Part shown: one piece after another, positions 13,601 through 24,380 of the stretch
Numbering within the stretch: the stretch's first letter is position 1
Layout of the letters: each line of letters starts with the position of its first letter
NCBI GenBank assembly: GCA_932521035.1
Contig: OW051496.1
Coordinates: 5,952,001-6,016,000 of the forward strand
DNA length: 64,000 bases
Source of the DNA: Oscheius dolichura
Lineage: Eukaryota; Nematoda; Chromadorea; Rhabditida; Rhabditidae
Reading direction: 5' to 3'
Notes under the pieces: model-generated
Told to the model about the DNA's origin: nothing
What the model saw: the letters and a program-made list of their open reading frames with translations, nothing else
Databases searched by the model: none
Made by a program: the position numbers and the translations under genes

Positions 13601-14218
13601 ATCCAGTTGTCTGTGGAGAACAAAAACATTCTGGTCATAAAAACGGACGAGGACGAGGTGGCCTTCGAGGCGACGACGGCCCTCGAGGCCAACGAATGGT
13701 AGCTACTGTAGTAAGATGAAAATAGCAACATCTTATAGGTTGACGACGATGGAACGGCAGAGGATACGGGCCAAGAAGCAGAAATCCGCCAAAAATGACC
13801 TCCACGACTTAATAGACAACGACCTGGAGAGGGAGATGGAAGCCATCCACCTGATCCTCGTAGAGAACCTGGACCTCCTCAACCAGTGGAAGAACGCCGT
13901 AGCATCGAATGAGCCACTTCCCGAAGGAGCCAGGCCCCTTCCCCCGGTGCTGGATGGCAGTCTCTTGGAGGAGAATCTCCAGAAGGCCCATCGAGAAGCA
14001 TTGCTCGGCACCCTCGACAGCATTCTAAAGATCACCTATGCCATCGAGACGGTACATTGCAATGCCATCGAAAAGTTCCATAAAACGGTAAGAACACAAG
14101 GAAAAGTGGATGAAAGGATCGAGTTCAGATGCAAAAAGAGTGCGGCAGCGGCTCGAAGGAGAGTCCCATCGGGGACGACGGGTACCTCTTGTTGAAGAGA
14201 CAGCTACAGCTGAGATGA
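7675..14218 (+). CDS. GAP1-family Ras GTPase-activating protein (C2-RasGAP-PH)
   Basis: Accelerates GTP hydrolysis on Ras-type GTPases at membranes. Exons give, in order: a Ser/Glu-rich N-terminus (7675 to about 8930); C2 sequence (PLFILAKLDQKDIYNS, then GRIAMRRRELV and VQGQICLDL); a second C2 part ending EVRLWMTYTADHVL, typical of RASA2/3/4; the RasGAP domain (12104-13300) with the arginine-finger motif TLFRSQTLASK and the structural motif FVIMRFFAASLLSPKLF; a PH domain (GYLLETRSRQ to LEANEW) and an acidic helical tail ending LLLKRQLQLR. The Btk zinc motif that usually follows the PH domain in this family is not visible. Most introns are about 40 bp, but two are long (9530-10893 and 11520-12103). 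The ATG lies 10 nt behind an acceptor. Family is firm; orthology to RASA2, 3 or 4 is not resolved. Confidence 0.92.
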
Positions 14219-14552
14219 GACATTCCTTACGGTTAACGACCTTACTACGCGCATATCAGAGACACGGTGCTTACCTCTTTCGCCTATGTTGTGAGAATTG
14301 TGATACGCCTAAATCAGGGACTATATGAATTGTTATGTTTTTTGTTCCTCTCCATGTTATGTCGCACGTCTACGATATCTTTTCAGCTGGTGAACACTAT
14401 GGCAGGGTGCTTCGGTTCGGCAAGCCGACCTGGTTGGTAGTTTCGGTGATCGGCTGGCTACTGTTTTCGGACAGCTCTGGTCATGAAGAGCTCGACGGAG
14501 ACGGTCGGGAGCTTTAGTCTGCAAAGTCTTTCGGAGAGTAGAGGAGGATCTT
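14219..14552. other. Short gap after RasGAP, nothing recognised
   Basis: About 330 bp following the RasGAP stop codon. It presumably includes its 3' UTR, although no AATAAA is seen close to the stop. No coding sequence or repeat is recognised. Confidence 0.3.
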
Positions 14553-15260
14553 TTAGATCAGGGTGAGACCCTCCAGAAACGTAACTTGGCGAAGCTGACT
14601 CCACCGCTCCTTGAAGCGCGAGATCATCTTCATCGCCCTCAGTTCCGCCTCCGCCGGAATCCCCAACATGCCAATGGTTTTTACTATCTCGTCCAGATAA
14701 GAGAGTCCATTTGCAAAGCTTCTTTTACCGAACAACGTCCACTGAGCACTTGTAGTTCTTTTAATTGAGTAGCAGCTCCTGAAGGCTGTAGTATCGGCTG
14801 ACGTTTGGCCACTTCTCAATCCTGGGATATCTGGTAAGGGGTGGGCTTCAACCACCCGGTGATAACTTTAACCAAGCCAACCTCTCCACCCTTGAACAGC
14901 CCAAACGGATTGTCAGCGTCAAAACTTTGACCAAGGTAATATCTCCAGGTCCCTGTTAATCATTGTAACCAATTATGATCGGCCATGATGTCGAAGACAA
15001 AGGCCTCGCAGATATAACAAATCCGTTTCAGTGGCTGTAGAGAGGCATGCCTTGTCGTCTTCGGTCCAAGCATCTGGATGGCGTTCTCGCCCGTAAAAAA
15101 AGATCATCTCGAAAGTCTTGCCTTTGCACACCCTTCTTGATCGCGATTTCCTTGTTTTCCTTTTCTCGAGTGCCGCGATAGTATTCGATATTTGAAAACA
15201 CTTTGAATTCGCGCAGTTTGGTCTCAATACCTACACCGTTTGAAAGATCATAACTTTAAG
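14553..15260 (-). pseudogene. Frame-broken coding remnant, unidentified
   Basis: Read on the minus strand, successive stretches look like real protein but in different frames and with in-frame stops. They are, in order: FKVFSNIEYYRGT; KGKTFEMIFFYGRERHPDAW; ICEAFVFDIMADHNWLQ followed by a TGA; FDADNPFGLFKGGEVGLVK up to PTPYQISQD and a TGA; RIEKWPNVSRYYSLQELLLN followed by TAA; and lastly GIPAEAELRAMKMISRFKER up to a final TAA. I could not connect these with GT-AG introns of plausible size. This looks like a decayed gene, or one with sequencing frameshifts. I do not recognise the family. The base composition is more AT-rich than the neighbouring RasGAP exons. Confidence 0.35.
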
Positions 15261-15605
15261 TCTCTCCCCCGTGAAATGTCCCTGATGTTGTGAGGACTGT
15301 TCTCTCCCGGCCCTCTATGTTATTCTCTTGAACCTATTGCAGAGACCACCGGCTCATCATAACACGTTATTGGTATGCGAACGATTTCGAACACTGTTGT
15401 CTTCTTGTGAAATACTTTGATGCTCCTTTAGTCTCTGTTTTTCATTGACCATCGAGGAATTTTTTTACACAAATAGTCGAGTGTTTTTTGCCTTGGAGTC
15501 TACAAGTGTCTCTAATGTTTTCGACATCGTACTCTATTTACGGGGCAGACCGTCGCCCGAATGGCCAATTCCAGGTGGGAAAAACATTCGACGGAAAGAA
15601 TTCGG

Positions 15606-15611
15606 TTTATT
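15606..15611 (-). terminator. Poly(A) signal AATAAA of the MARVEL-like gene
   Basis: AATAAA on the minus strand about 72 bp past the stop codon of the MARVEL-like gene; a standard position for 3' end formation. Confidence 0.7.
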
Positions 15612-15682
15612 AAGCGATGTACAAAGAATTACACAAAATTACACTCGGGATAGGTTTGGCAAAATCGCTGGCAACGAGAGAT

Positions 15683-16181
15683 TTAGTTGGGGGACTCTCC
15701 CTGGAGGATCTTGACATCCCAGAGGAAGAGACAGAATTCGACGATAATCAGGCCGGTAGAAATGATGAGGAAAGTGGGGGAGCGGTTGTACTCGATGATG
15801 AACCAGACCATGAGGATGGAGGCGATCAGGAACAGGATGGTGGCGACCACAGAGTAGATACGCTCCTGGAAAGGGATTCTGTAGGACGACGGAGGACGGG
15901 AGGACTCACCAGGCCCCAGGCGGCAATGTTAACGACATTGAGGATGAGGAGAACGATGTTGATGATGACACAGACGAAGTTCAGTCCAGAGGAGAAGCCG
16001 ACACGTCCCTCGCCGAAGCAAGAGCGTCCTCCATACCTGAAGGGCGCGATTAGGGGAGGACGACGGAGACGGAGACTCACCACTGGGAGCAGAGAAGGGA
16101 GCAGATGATGAATCCGATCACGATCTGGAGGATCTTGATGATACCGCGGTTGGTACTCAGATAACGAGTATTGATGGCCAT
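15683..16181 (-). CDS. Four-pass MARVEL-like membrane protein
   Basis: Three exons with 44-bp introns encode a small protein with four hydrophobic segments: IIKILQIVIGFIICSLL, LNFVCVIINIVLLILNVVNI, VVATILFLIASILMVWFII and FLIISTGLIIVEFCLFLW. The short N- and C-terminal tails and this spacing are what MARVEL (CMTM/synaptophysin-type) proteins look like, which act in vesicle trafficking and membrane apposition. The protein ends KILQGESPN-stop and an AATAAA signal follows (15606-15611, minus). The ATG is 13 nt behind an acceptor (tgtcatttcag, AG at 16195-16196). The membrane topology is well supported; assignment to MARVEL rather than another four-TM family is inference. Confidence 0.78.
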
Positions 16182-18915
16182 GTTGCTGAAGCTACTGAAA
16201 TGACAGCGGTTAGGGGGCCAGATGTGCGAGGAGGACACGAAAACAGAGGAGGATCATGTGACATTTGGAGTCAGGAGAGGATGCGATGGAGGAGGGATAG
16301 GAGAGCAGTAAACAAGGGAACGAAAGGACAGATGGAATGAGAGTAGCATATGGGACAACCAGTGGGAGGGGCCACGCGGGGAGGAGGCATCTCCCGCCAA
16401 ACATAACAGTAAACAACTGCCAAACGGAGCTGATTCTTTGGTTTCATTTTGAAATCTCCTCGTCGGTTGTTTTGGTTTTGGCAGGGGCTCCCAGGTGAGA
16501 GGAAACGTTTTGGGGGTAATTGCCTGCGGGTGAATGACTACCTCTAAAAGTTGTTTTCGAGGGGAGCAGGACCTCCCTCGGCGAGGAGCGCATCGAAAGT
16601 GAGCGGGTAACCTTGGGTTAGAAGACACGTAAACAGAGGAGGCGGGACTCAGTCAGGCGGTCCCCTCACACCCCGGAAAACAGGGCTATTTCAGCGCCAT
16701 TAGGTAAGGCCATTGGCGAGGTTTGGTAGGGGAAAGATCGGAGACCGCGTGGAGACTATTATGGAGGAGAGGATGAAGGACACCCTTCCGGAGGGTCACT
16801 CAAAAGAGAAGGTGACACGCTGCGGCGGACAACAAAACCCTTGGGAGAGCAACACAAACACCCAGTTCTATGGAGGAGGAAGACCGTTGCAAGATGACGG
16901 AGAATCACACGCAACCAGGTGTTTTGTGTTCCACTGGGGAGAGAGACTTCTATCTCGGAAACAAGGGATTTGGACGGCTGCCAACCGATCAATCAATGGC
17001 CTCGGAGGGGAGTTGCTACAATAGATCTCATCTTTCCCCAAGGGAAAATGTACAGCGCTTCCTATTCCTTCGCAATGGGAGAGAAGGAGAGCCATACTCT
17101 ATAGAAATAGAAGAAGCCCAAAAAAGAGAAAGAGTAGAAAAGAGCCTTGGGAGCTGTGAAGAGCTAAGATCTGAAGGTCACCCCGGTCGGTCCTGGCCGA
17201 CTCTTTTAAAGGGATCGACGAGAGGAGAATAACAGAGAAAAACAAAATATGTGTTGTTGAAAGCATATGGTTGTTGTTGACGGGCTTAATGTCAGTCATC
17301 CTCCGCGAAGATCATCGTAAACATCGGCGTCGTAAACAGGGCCTGGGAAACGTCTTCGATAGAAACAAACAACACACTTTCCCCTGTCCCCAGTGTCCCT
17401 CTCCGGTGGGGCTGATTGTTGTTGTGGTTGGGGATAACCGACCGGCTAAAAGCCGGGCTATTTCGAGCTCTCGGGCCTCCAATCAGCCCCTCTCTCGCTT
17501 ACTCTGCTCTATTACTGCCTGCCATATATTACGGGCATGGGCCCGAACTGACTCAACAATAACTGGTTTTTCGAGGTGCACTCGCCTCCACATGACCTGG
17601 CAGGGAGAGAGAATTGTTTCGAGAAGAAGCGACACACCCAAATTTAGAGAGAAATTTGGTTAGTCAGAGAGGTCAAACATCGGAAGATGGAGGCTTACTA
17701 CGAGAAAGATGTCACGCGAGCCACAACAAGCCTATTGACAGCTGACCCCAGCCGAGATCGAGCCACGCGATTTCGACTCCGATTTCGAGTCTCTCAGCAG
17801 TCAACAACCAGGGGGACTGAAACGCTACCAAATGCATTTCAATTTGACCCCTGGTTATGAAATCGCCCTCATATGACCGGCCGGGGTCGACAACACTAAC
17901 CGAAAGATTGTTTTGTATGCGCGATCGGCTGTTTCATTGGAGAAGGCGCAGCGGGGGGAGAGGGCACATTCAAGGCCAAAACATGAAAATGAGTATGCGC
18001 CTCAACAAATCGAGGAATGTTCGAGGCCCGGTTCCTGTACTTGTCTGTTTTGCTGGGCCGGTGACAAAAGGATCAAAGGAGAATAACATACGTGTTTCCG
18101 CCGGTGGTGTAGGTCCTTCGGGTGGTGGTCGTGGTCACATAGGTCGGCATCTCCTGAAATATGGGTGTTGTCTTGCGCTTTGGGAATGGAGGAGACAAGA
18201 GAACGGCCGGGGCCACATGTGCTACAGCTGTTTAAAATGCTGCCGTCTAACGGTCTTTTTTGCTGCGTGGGGGAGAGCTGATGACTCAGAGCCGGCTGCC
18301 GACTGAACAACAAAAGAACCGGCACCTTGAGATACTGTTTTCTGTGGGGGGCATGTGGTCAGAGGGGGAAGGAGTCCTGGCAGTCTGCCAGCCACGAAAA
18401 GGTCACTTTCGCGGGTGTTTTTGACGCCTAGCTCGAAAGATCAACGTGGGCCAGTCCTCTCCCCTGATCTGTAAATACGGCCTTTGCCTGGTTTTGTGTA
18501 TGTGAGGCGGCCGATGTGTTTTCGATCTTTTCCGGTGGAGAAGGTTTTTCGATACGGTAGCTACTCTTCGGCCGCTACTCCTTTTTCGCTGTTATCAATG
18601 ATTTCCTGTTTTTTACACCCAATGGAATGAAGAATGTGATGATGAGGAGGAGAAGAACCTGACTGTTTGGCAAGTAAACATTGGGGTTGGCTGATCATAA
18701 CAGTCGATATTATTTATAAACAGAGAAGAGAAAAAGGAAGAGGGCAGGGGCAATCGGAAATCGAGGGAGCAACCAAAACGGCGCTGACTAATCTATTGTA
18801 TTGACCCACGGCTGGCCAAATAGGAATGTGTTGAAACTTGTCAAGGAAGTAATCAGTGGAGATTAGAAAGAGATCAAATATTGTTATTCATTCAAGATCT
18901 TCGTTTGGCTGGGAA
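16182..18915. other. 2.7-kb divergent intergenic region
   Basis: The gap separates the MARVEL-like gene (-) from the BTB-like gene (+). The first kilobase is purine-rich on the + strand, that is pyrimidine-rich in the sense of the minus-strand gene, consistent with an outron. The remainder is mixed. Several open frames (for example around 17857-18306) have unusual Trp/Arg/Gly-rich composition and no family resemblance, so I treat them as chance. Confidence 0.4.
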
Positions 18916-20169
18916 ATGGCCAACCTCCTTTTCGTCTTCACCACACCATATCTCGATACCCGAGAGAACGATAACGCCAGGTGAGCAGTCGTCGTCTTGG
19001 CGAATAACAATCCTCCCACTTCAGGAGTTATGGCTTCGTCCAGCGCTTCGCCACCGTCTATGCCCAGAGTTTCATCGAGTGGACCATCAGTGTCCGTCGG
19101 ATGTCCCGTCCGACCCTCCGAGGCAACATCCAGCTCCAGGTCTTTTCCCGCACCTATCGTACCTTGGTGAATCATCGGGACGCGTCGTGCCTTTTTACTC
19201 TCGTCAAATGTAACAAGGACAACTCTCAAGGTCCGGTTTCCATCAGCGGGTAAGTAACGGGAAAAAGTTTAGAGACTCTGGCCGAAATGGACATCAGCGG
19301 GGAGTTGGATGGGGCGCAGAACACCAAGTTTGTCATCCAAAGTGACAACAAATTCACGCAGGCATTGAGGGAGAACCTGGCTGTCATGAGTAAGGAAGAG
19401 CAGGCACTTATTCACGAGGTCAATTAATTTAGACAAGAGCATCAAGATGACGCTGAATATGAAGTTGCCAAGGGCGGCATTTGAGGCGGACTGCTGGGCC
19501 GCACCCCTTCCACCGACCCCTCTCCAGCTGGACTACACCTTCGACTGTATTGACAACCCGTAGGTGACCAGAGTACAAGTGACAAGTCAATTTAGGGCGT
19601 CGTTGGATCTGAAGCTGGTGTGCCGGGATGGAGAGTTCCAGGTGAACAAGGCCGCCCTCTGGAGATGTGCCCCAGGACTGCGGAAGATCCTCGAGGCGAC
19701 CGGCGACACGATGAAGGTGGACGTGTCGCTGCAGACGGCGAAGACTGTCGTCATCTACATGGTCAGCCACACCTTCCTGGCCCCTCCGGAGATCAACAAG
19801 AAGCTCCTCGCCGAGGCGACCAACTGGGTCAAGACCTGTGCCGTGGCGGAGAGGGCCAGCATTCTCACCGCCTACGAGAACTTCGCCTGTATGCAGATCG
19901 AAAACCTCCCCCTGGAAGACCTGCTCAAGCTGCTGCTGGCCGCCATGGAGCTGAAGCTGGACCGTCTAGAGGTCGGACTGTCGGCCGTCATCATCCGCAG
20001 CCACTATATCGACATGAAGAATAAGTATGGCCCGGGAACCAAGACGCCCCTGGGTGATAAACTGACGGCAAGGACTGCCCACCGCGGCCAGTCGCCTCTG
20101 TCCAAGTTGGATCTGCTGTGGAAGGCTCAGCTCAGCGTGCACCTCGTCGAGGCCGCACCGGCCAAGTAG
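18916..20169 (+). CDS. BTB/POZ-like protein with a divergent N-terminal domain
   Basis: Starts MANLLFVFTTPYLD and is assembled from about five exons with ~40-bp introns. The C-terminal half resembles a BTB/POZ domain of MATH-BTB (SPOP-like) proteins: a strand pair LDLKLVCRDGEFQVNKAALW, then a helix and a TVVIYMVSHTFL segment, followed by BACK-like helices (LLKLLLAAMELKLDRLEVGL). The N-terminal part (YGFVQRFATVYAQSFIEW through LQVFSRTYRTLVNH) could be a degenerate MATH domain but I cannot confirm it. Such proteins often serve as substrate adaptors for CUL3 ubiquitin ligases; that role is not shown here. Internal splice choices between about 19230 and 19560 are uncertain. It ends EAAPAK-stop. 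Confidence 0.62.
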
Positions 20170-20519
20170 ATTCCGTGTGTAAATCTGTTATTTATAAAGA
20201 TCTAATGACGCCTAATTTTTTACCGTATTTCTCAAAGATTCTTACATTATCCTACTGCGCTTAAAAATAGCTGATAACGGTAAAGTATGCCAAAAAATTT
20301 GAAACTTCGAAATTGAAAAATACTGAGTAGTCAAAGTTCCGTCAAGCTCGTGTAACTCAACTGTAGTAGCATGTGTCAAAGTCTCGTCAAGTTTCAGCTC
20401 TGTGGTGCATGAAATAAGCGAGGTATAATCCGCCAAAAGTGTTAAAAATGCATGTTTTTGCAAGCGGGTACAATCCTAGTCCATAATAATAAAAATGTAA
20501 ATGACAACAAATAAGGCGT
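20170..20519. other. AT-rich convergent 3' region
   Basis: A conspicuously AT-rich stretch between the stop of the BTB-like gene and the 3' end of the neuropeptide gene. It contains only a short unconvincing minus-strand frame (20242-20463). Probably 3' UTRs and spacer. Confidence 0.4.
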
Positions 20520-20525
20520 TTTATT
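20520..20525 (-). terminator. Poly(A) signal AATAAA of the allatostatin-C-like gene
   Basis: AATAAA on the minus strand about 50 bp beyond the TAG of the neuropeptide precursor, giving a short 3' UTR. Confidence 0.7.
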
Positions 20526-20572
20526 AACAAATTTACGGGTGCCTCAGTTCCTCCCTACAGTCTTTTGTACCA

Positions 20573-20855
20573 CTAATAGTATCTCTTGTTGAGCTTGTTG
20601 AATCGGTGATCTACGGGTAGCAGACACTGCACGGGGGAAAAATAGCAGTTGCGCAGCTGGGACCGCCTCTTCTGGGGGCTCTGGAAGTCCAGTCTGAATG
20701 GGATGGAGGGTGAAGACCGAGGGAGACTGACCCTACCTGATTATGTTGTCAGTCTCGCCGTCGTCAAGCAGTTCTATGGTTTGGAGCCTAGCTGGATAGG
20801 ACACGATCATGTGGACGAGGCCGAGAGCAAGGAAGAGCACGACCAACGGACGCAT
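20573..20855 (-). CDS. Allatostatin-C-type neuropeptide precursor
   Basis: Two exons with one short intron encode a precursor of about 80 residues. It has a signal peptide (MRPLVVLFLALGLVHMIVS), an acidic spacer, a dibasic site QKRR, and then SQLRNCYFSPVQCLLP. The ring C-Y-F-S-P-V-Q-C matches the C-x6-C core of allatostatin C (consensus CYFNP[IV]SC), a protostome inhibitory peptide that acts through somatostatin-like receptors and is secreted by neurons. Unlike most family members, the reading frame does not stop next to the second Cys but runs on through LLPVDHRFNKLNKRYY. A second KR near the end would leave a 15-residue extension or another small peptide. The ATG is 6 nt behind an acceptor (AG at 20862-20863). 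Confidence 0.83.
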
Positions 20856-21094
20856 GGTTACCTGTAAGCAGAGGGGGTGGGCTGGAGAAGGAGGTTCAGG
20901 ATAAGATATGAGGAAACCTTGGTGAGTTACTTCGGAAATCGGCTTTTATAGACCGGGATCAGAGGCGGAGCCTGGCTTTTCTCACGGAAAGTACGATTAA
21001 CAGAAGCCACGGTATCCGGAAGGGACACGCTAGCCGACAAACGCAAACTCCCCCGGAATTTAGAGAAAAAGATGTTTTTGAAGAGGAGCGAGTC

Positions 21095-21370
21095 ATGCAA
21101 GGGAATACAAAAAACAACAAGACGGAAGATGGCAGAAAGAATAACACGACCGTCATAAGGAGTTACCGAAGCTTGAACGAAGCCATCGAGCAGCGAGGCG
21201 ACCTGCCGGTCCCCCTCCTCCCGGAGAAAAAAGGACAAGATGAGGATGTTTACCCTAATCGAGAGAATAGTATTTTTATTCAACCGCCTCCCTCAGATGA
21301 CGTCTCGTCCAACGGAAGCTACTCCCTCGAGTTCTTCATCGTCTCGCCCACCCGGGTTCCGGTAAAATAA
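21095..21370 (+). CDS. Uncertain small open frame, 91 codons
   Basis: An ATG-started frame with no recognisable domain. Its sequence (for example DLPVPLLPEKKGQDEDVYP, then SLEFFIVSPTRVPVK-stop) is not obviously low quality, and an AATAAA directly overlaps the stop codon. However, no supporting splice sites or family resemblance were found, and the opposite strand is also open. It may be a real terminal exon of a small + strand gene or simply chance. Confidence 0.2.
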   Translation: MQGNTKNNKTEDGRKNNTTVIRSYRSLNEAIEQRGDLPVPLLPEKKGQDEDVYPNRENSIFIQPPPSDDVSSNGSYSLEFFIVSPTRVPVK

Positions 21371-22552
21371 ACCGGTCACACCTGGTGAGAAATATCATTC
21401 AACGGAGTTCGTTACGAACTAATGAGAGCATTGGCCGGAAGGCGTGGATTGAGGGAGGCGGAAGTGCATCTGATCAGGGCACGTCCTTACGGCGGGAGGA
21501 CAGTCTAGACCCGGGAAGAGATCTGTCCCTGGAAGGAGGAGAAGTGACTCAGAGGAGATAATTGACCCCTCGTAGGATGATGTCGGCAGCTAATTTTTGA
21601 GGGGGTTACTCATCGCGGGGTGGCTTCTTTGGATCCTCTAATCCGGGGTAAAAACAAGCGGATCCGTGCACAAGTCATTCCTCGTACAGAAATTAGCAAA
21701 TGGCCGAGCGAACTGTAATTGTTTGTTATTCTTGCTACGGAGAATTTCACCACTAGGAGAGCTAAGATTATGAGACGAGATTATGAGCGCAAATTGGAAT
21801 CTCTCTAAAAATAGGAAATGGGGTCTATAAGAGGAAAAGACATTCGCCGCCGGGGGTGGTCCTTCATAAATTCGGAGAATCCTGGAGACGAGAAACCAAG
21901 CCAATCAGACTGGCTCCCTCTCTTTCGGTGTTCTTTTAGGAGTAACGGATATGACCCGTAGTGATTTCCTGCCACCGGCAACCTCTCCAATGGGAAACGA
22001 CCGAGGGAGTAGAGAACAAAGTTCCGGATCATTAGAAGCTCGAGCAATTTCCGTTTCTCAACCGTGAAATGAATGGCTTTCGGTGACGGAAAAGATGACA
22101 CTGTGGTCATCTCTAGCCAGCAACAATACCCGTTATAGCAGACAGAGCCCGTCGAACAGAAGATGACCGACTAGTAACGGAGGGATAACTGTCCCTCAGA
22201 CAATAATATATAAGAAGTCGCGCTAATTGAGGGCAGAGAACTAATAAGAAACGGTCCCGGGAGACACGTCGTCTCGGGTAGACTATTCGCCATAATAGAC
22301 GAATACTAATATATCTACGCAGGTCAGGAATAAAACAAATAAACAGCTGACGGAGTAAATTATAGAAATTCCGCGAGGGAGCAGGTGGTGGAGGGTGTTC
22401 TCGGTCTACCATTTGGGAGGAGGTTCCGGTGGACGGAAAGAGGGGGAGACTGGCGGCCTGATGGGATTAGGCAAAGCACAGAGACCCTGATCTGGCTCAA
22501 ATTATCATCTAAATCAGCCTCTTCGTACTACCGTAACCAGCTAGACACGTTT

Positions 22553-22558
22553 TTATTA
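22553..22558 (-). terminator. Candidate poly(A) signal of the Cys-rich gene
   Basis: AATAAA on the minus strand some 60 bp beyond the putative stop codon of the Cys-rich secreted gene. Confidence 0.5.
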
Positions 22559-22618
22559 TAGAATGATGTTCTTATTAGGGGAGGCTACCCGTAGACGTCG
22601 CTACTCAGATGGGCTCAT

Positions 22619-24300
22619 TCAGTCCTCCACCAGGTCGAGCATCCCACTCCGTCTGTTGATGGTCTTCGTACTTTCACAGAAGGGAAGACAGAATCTGTAA
22701 CCAATAATCAGTGGTTAGTCGGCACCCGAACCGGGCCGTCGAGCAGTTGCTGGCCGAGTCGCACCACCTCTTCCGACAGCATCGAAACCTCTTGCCGCAG
22801 TGTCTGTCCGTCGTGCATTCGTCGTCAATTTTGTCTTAAAGTTCGTTCATTATAGAATATTCAATTGCTTCTCACGTGGAATTTATGCCACGAGCCATAA
22901 GACAAAAAGCGAACTAACCAGTAATGACGCCGTTGACCTTTACGGGCTTTGTCTTCCCGGGGGACAGCAGGGAATAGGAGGGGGTCGAGGATGGAGGGGC
23001 CCTTCTGAAGGCGAGAGGCTATTGTTGAGGGGACTAATAAACACCTTCTCTCATGGGTTTCAGTAGTCGACATCGTGTACCAAACACCCGGCCTCTGCTC
23101 CTCCGCCACGGCCTCTTCCATAAACTCTTCTAGAGGGAATATGGAATAACAGGATGAGAGAGGCCTTTACCTGGCTGTCGAAGGGCTTGTAGTACCAAGG
23201 GTGTTGTGGAGGAGTACGTGGTCTGTAAGGTTGGAAAAGGAGGAGAGGAGGTGCTGGTGGAAGTCGTCCTCTCGACGAGGTCAGTCCTCTGCCTGATCCT
23301 CCTCCTCTGCTCCTCGAGTGCCCTCATAAACTGGTCATGGCTATCTATTTCCTCGTTCGTCGGTGTCGCACTCAACGCCAACGGGGGTTCCACACTTATT
23401 CCATCTCGTTTCAGGGATTCTAATTGGGATGAAATCGGAAATTCAATTGGGTCCAAGGTTGACGTGGTGACCTTCGTCTTCCGATGCTTTTCTGACTTCT
23501 TCTCCACTTTTGGCCTCGGTTTCAGCACCCAAACAAATCTCTTTTATTGTGGGAACAGCGTTACCTGTTCCTGTGGTAGTTCTATCATTTTAGTGAAGGC
23601 TTTGGCCAAGGTGTCCGGTGGCATCGTTGGCCAGGACAGTTCGCTTACTTCCTCCCTAAATAAGGGATCGTTCATCTGTGGAGATGGGATGGATACCCTA
23701 TACTTTCTGGGGGCGGAGAGGGTGGAAGGGCGTCTTCTATGGGGTCTTGAGTAGATGCTGACCAGCGGTGAGTGCTTGTGTAGATCTCTGTACTACCTAC
23801 CCTCTGTCTCTTCGGATACATACCGCTGACGGTAGACGGTGCCAATTGTGGCTCCTCCACCATAACAGAGCTCTTCCTCCACTCGAACAGCTGGTTTGGT
23901 TGGCTGTCCGTGGATGTCATCGTAGTCCTCTCGACCATCTCCCTCGTGATAGTCGGCCCAGTCCTTCCTACAAATCTCATCAACGCCCTGAACAGTGCTT
24001 ATTTCTCGCGTAAGTGGTCTGAACCTTGATCTCGTCGGCTGGAATAACTTTGCCTGGAGTTCGCTTTCCATCTCCCAATTGTCGTCGCTCGAAATGACAA
24101 ATGAGTCGGGCACGGAGTCCTTTCGTCTGGTAATGGCCGGTATAAGAATGGTTATTTATGGCTACCGTAGGGGTTTATCGGGTAGCTGCCAACAATCACC
24201 GCGGATGCAAACTAACGGCGAGGGACAGTGATTCCCGGCATCACAGGAGCCTAGAACCGGGGGGTTTGTGGGGGAAGACAGCCGCTGACTACCGCCCCAT
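22619..24300 (-). CDS. Cys-rich, Thr/Pro/Ser-rich secreted protein (novel architecture)
   Basis: The reading begins in a hydrophobic stretch (LINLLCWWWFSTFAWGGS) followed by a small disulfide motif, SCDAGNHCPSPLVCIRGDCW. A long, hydrophilic Thr/Ser/Pro- and Arg-rich middle follows (for example FVISSDDNWEMESELQAKLF, RALEEQRRRIRQRTD). Near the C-terminus is a second Cys module, ECTTDRHCGKRFRCCRKRWC, and a tail ending GMLDLVED-stop. Two to five short introns are needed; some junctions, particularly around 22850-23110, I could not settle, and no ATG was found in frame with the signal-like segment, so the start is unresolved. It lies less than 100 bp beyond the antistasin-like gene on the same strand. 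Both genes share EB/WAP-like spacing of Cys. Function unknown; likely extracellular. Confidence 0.5.
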
Positions 24301-24333
24301 GCAAATGTGCTAAACCACCACCAACACAAAAGG

Positions 24334-24339
24334 TTTATT
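24334..24339 (-). terminator. Poly(A) signal AATAAA between the two secreted genes
   Basis: AATAAA on the minus strand 41 bp after the stop of the antistasin-like gene. It is followed about 20 nt later by an acceptor-like tggtttag, the arrangement expected at an intercistronic region that is polyadenylated and trans-spliced. Confidence 0.6.
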
Positions 24340-24380
24340 AATCTCGACCCGTGCAAGAAACATAATTACAGTTGGTCTTC

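Larger units (their letters stand above)
20856..22618. other. Region between neuropeptide and Cys-rich genes
   Basis: About 1.76 kb that should contain the neuropeptide promoter or outron and the end of the Cys-rich gene's transcript. The + strand is purine-rich around 21400-21560. Apart from the weak + strand frame at 21095-21370, I see no gene, repeat or RNA here. Confidence 0.35.

Noticed and set aside
17857..18306. 149-codon open frame on the + strand
   Set aside because: Trp/Arg/Gly-rich composition, no domain, no consistent splice sites; lies in an intergenic region and looks like chance.
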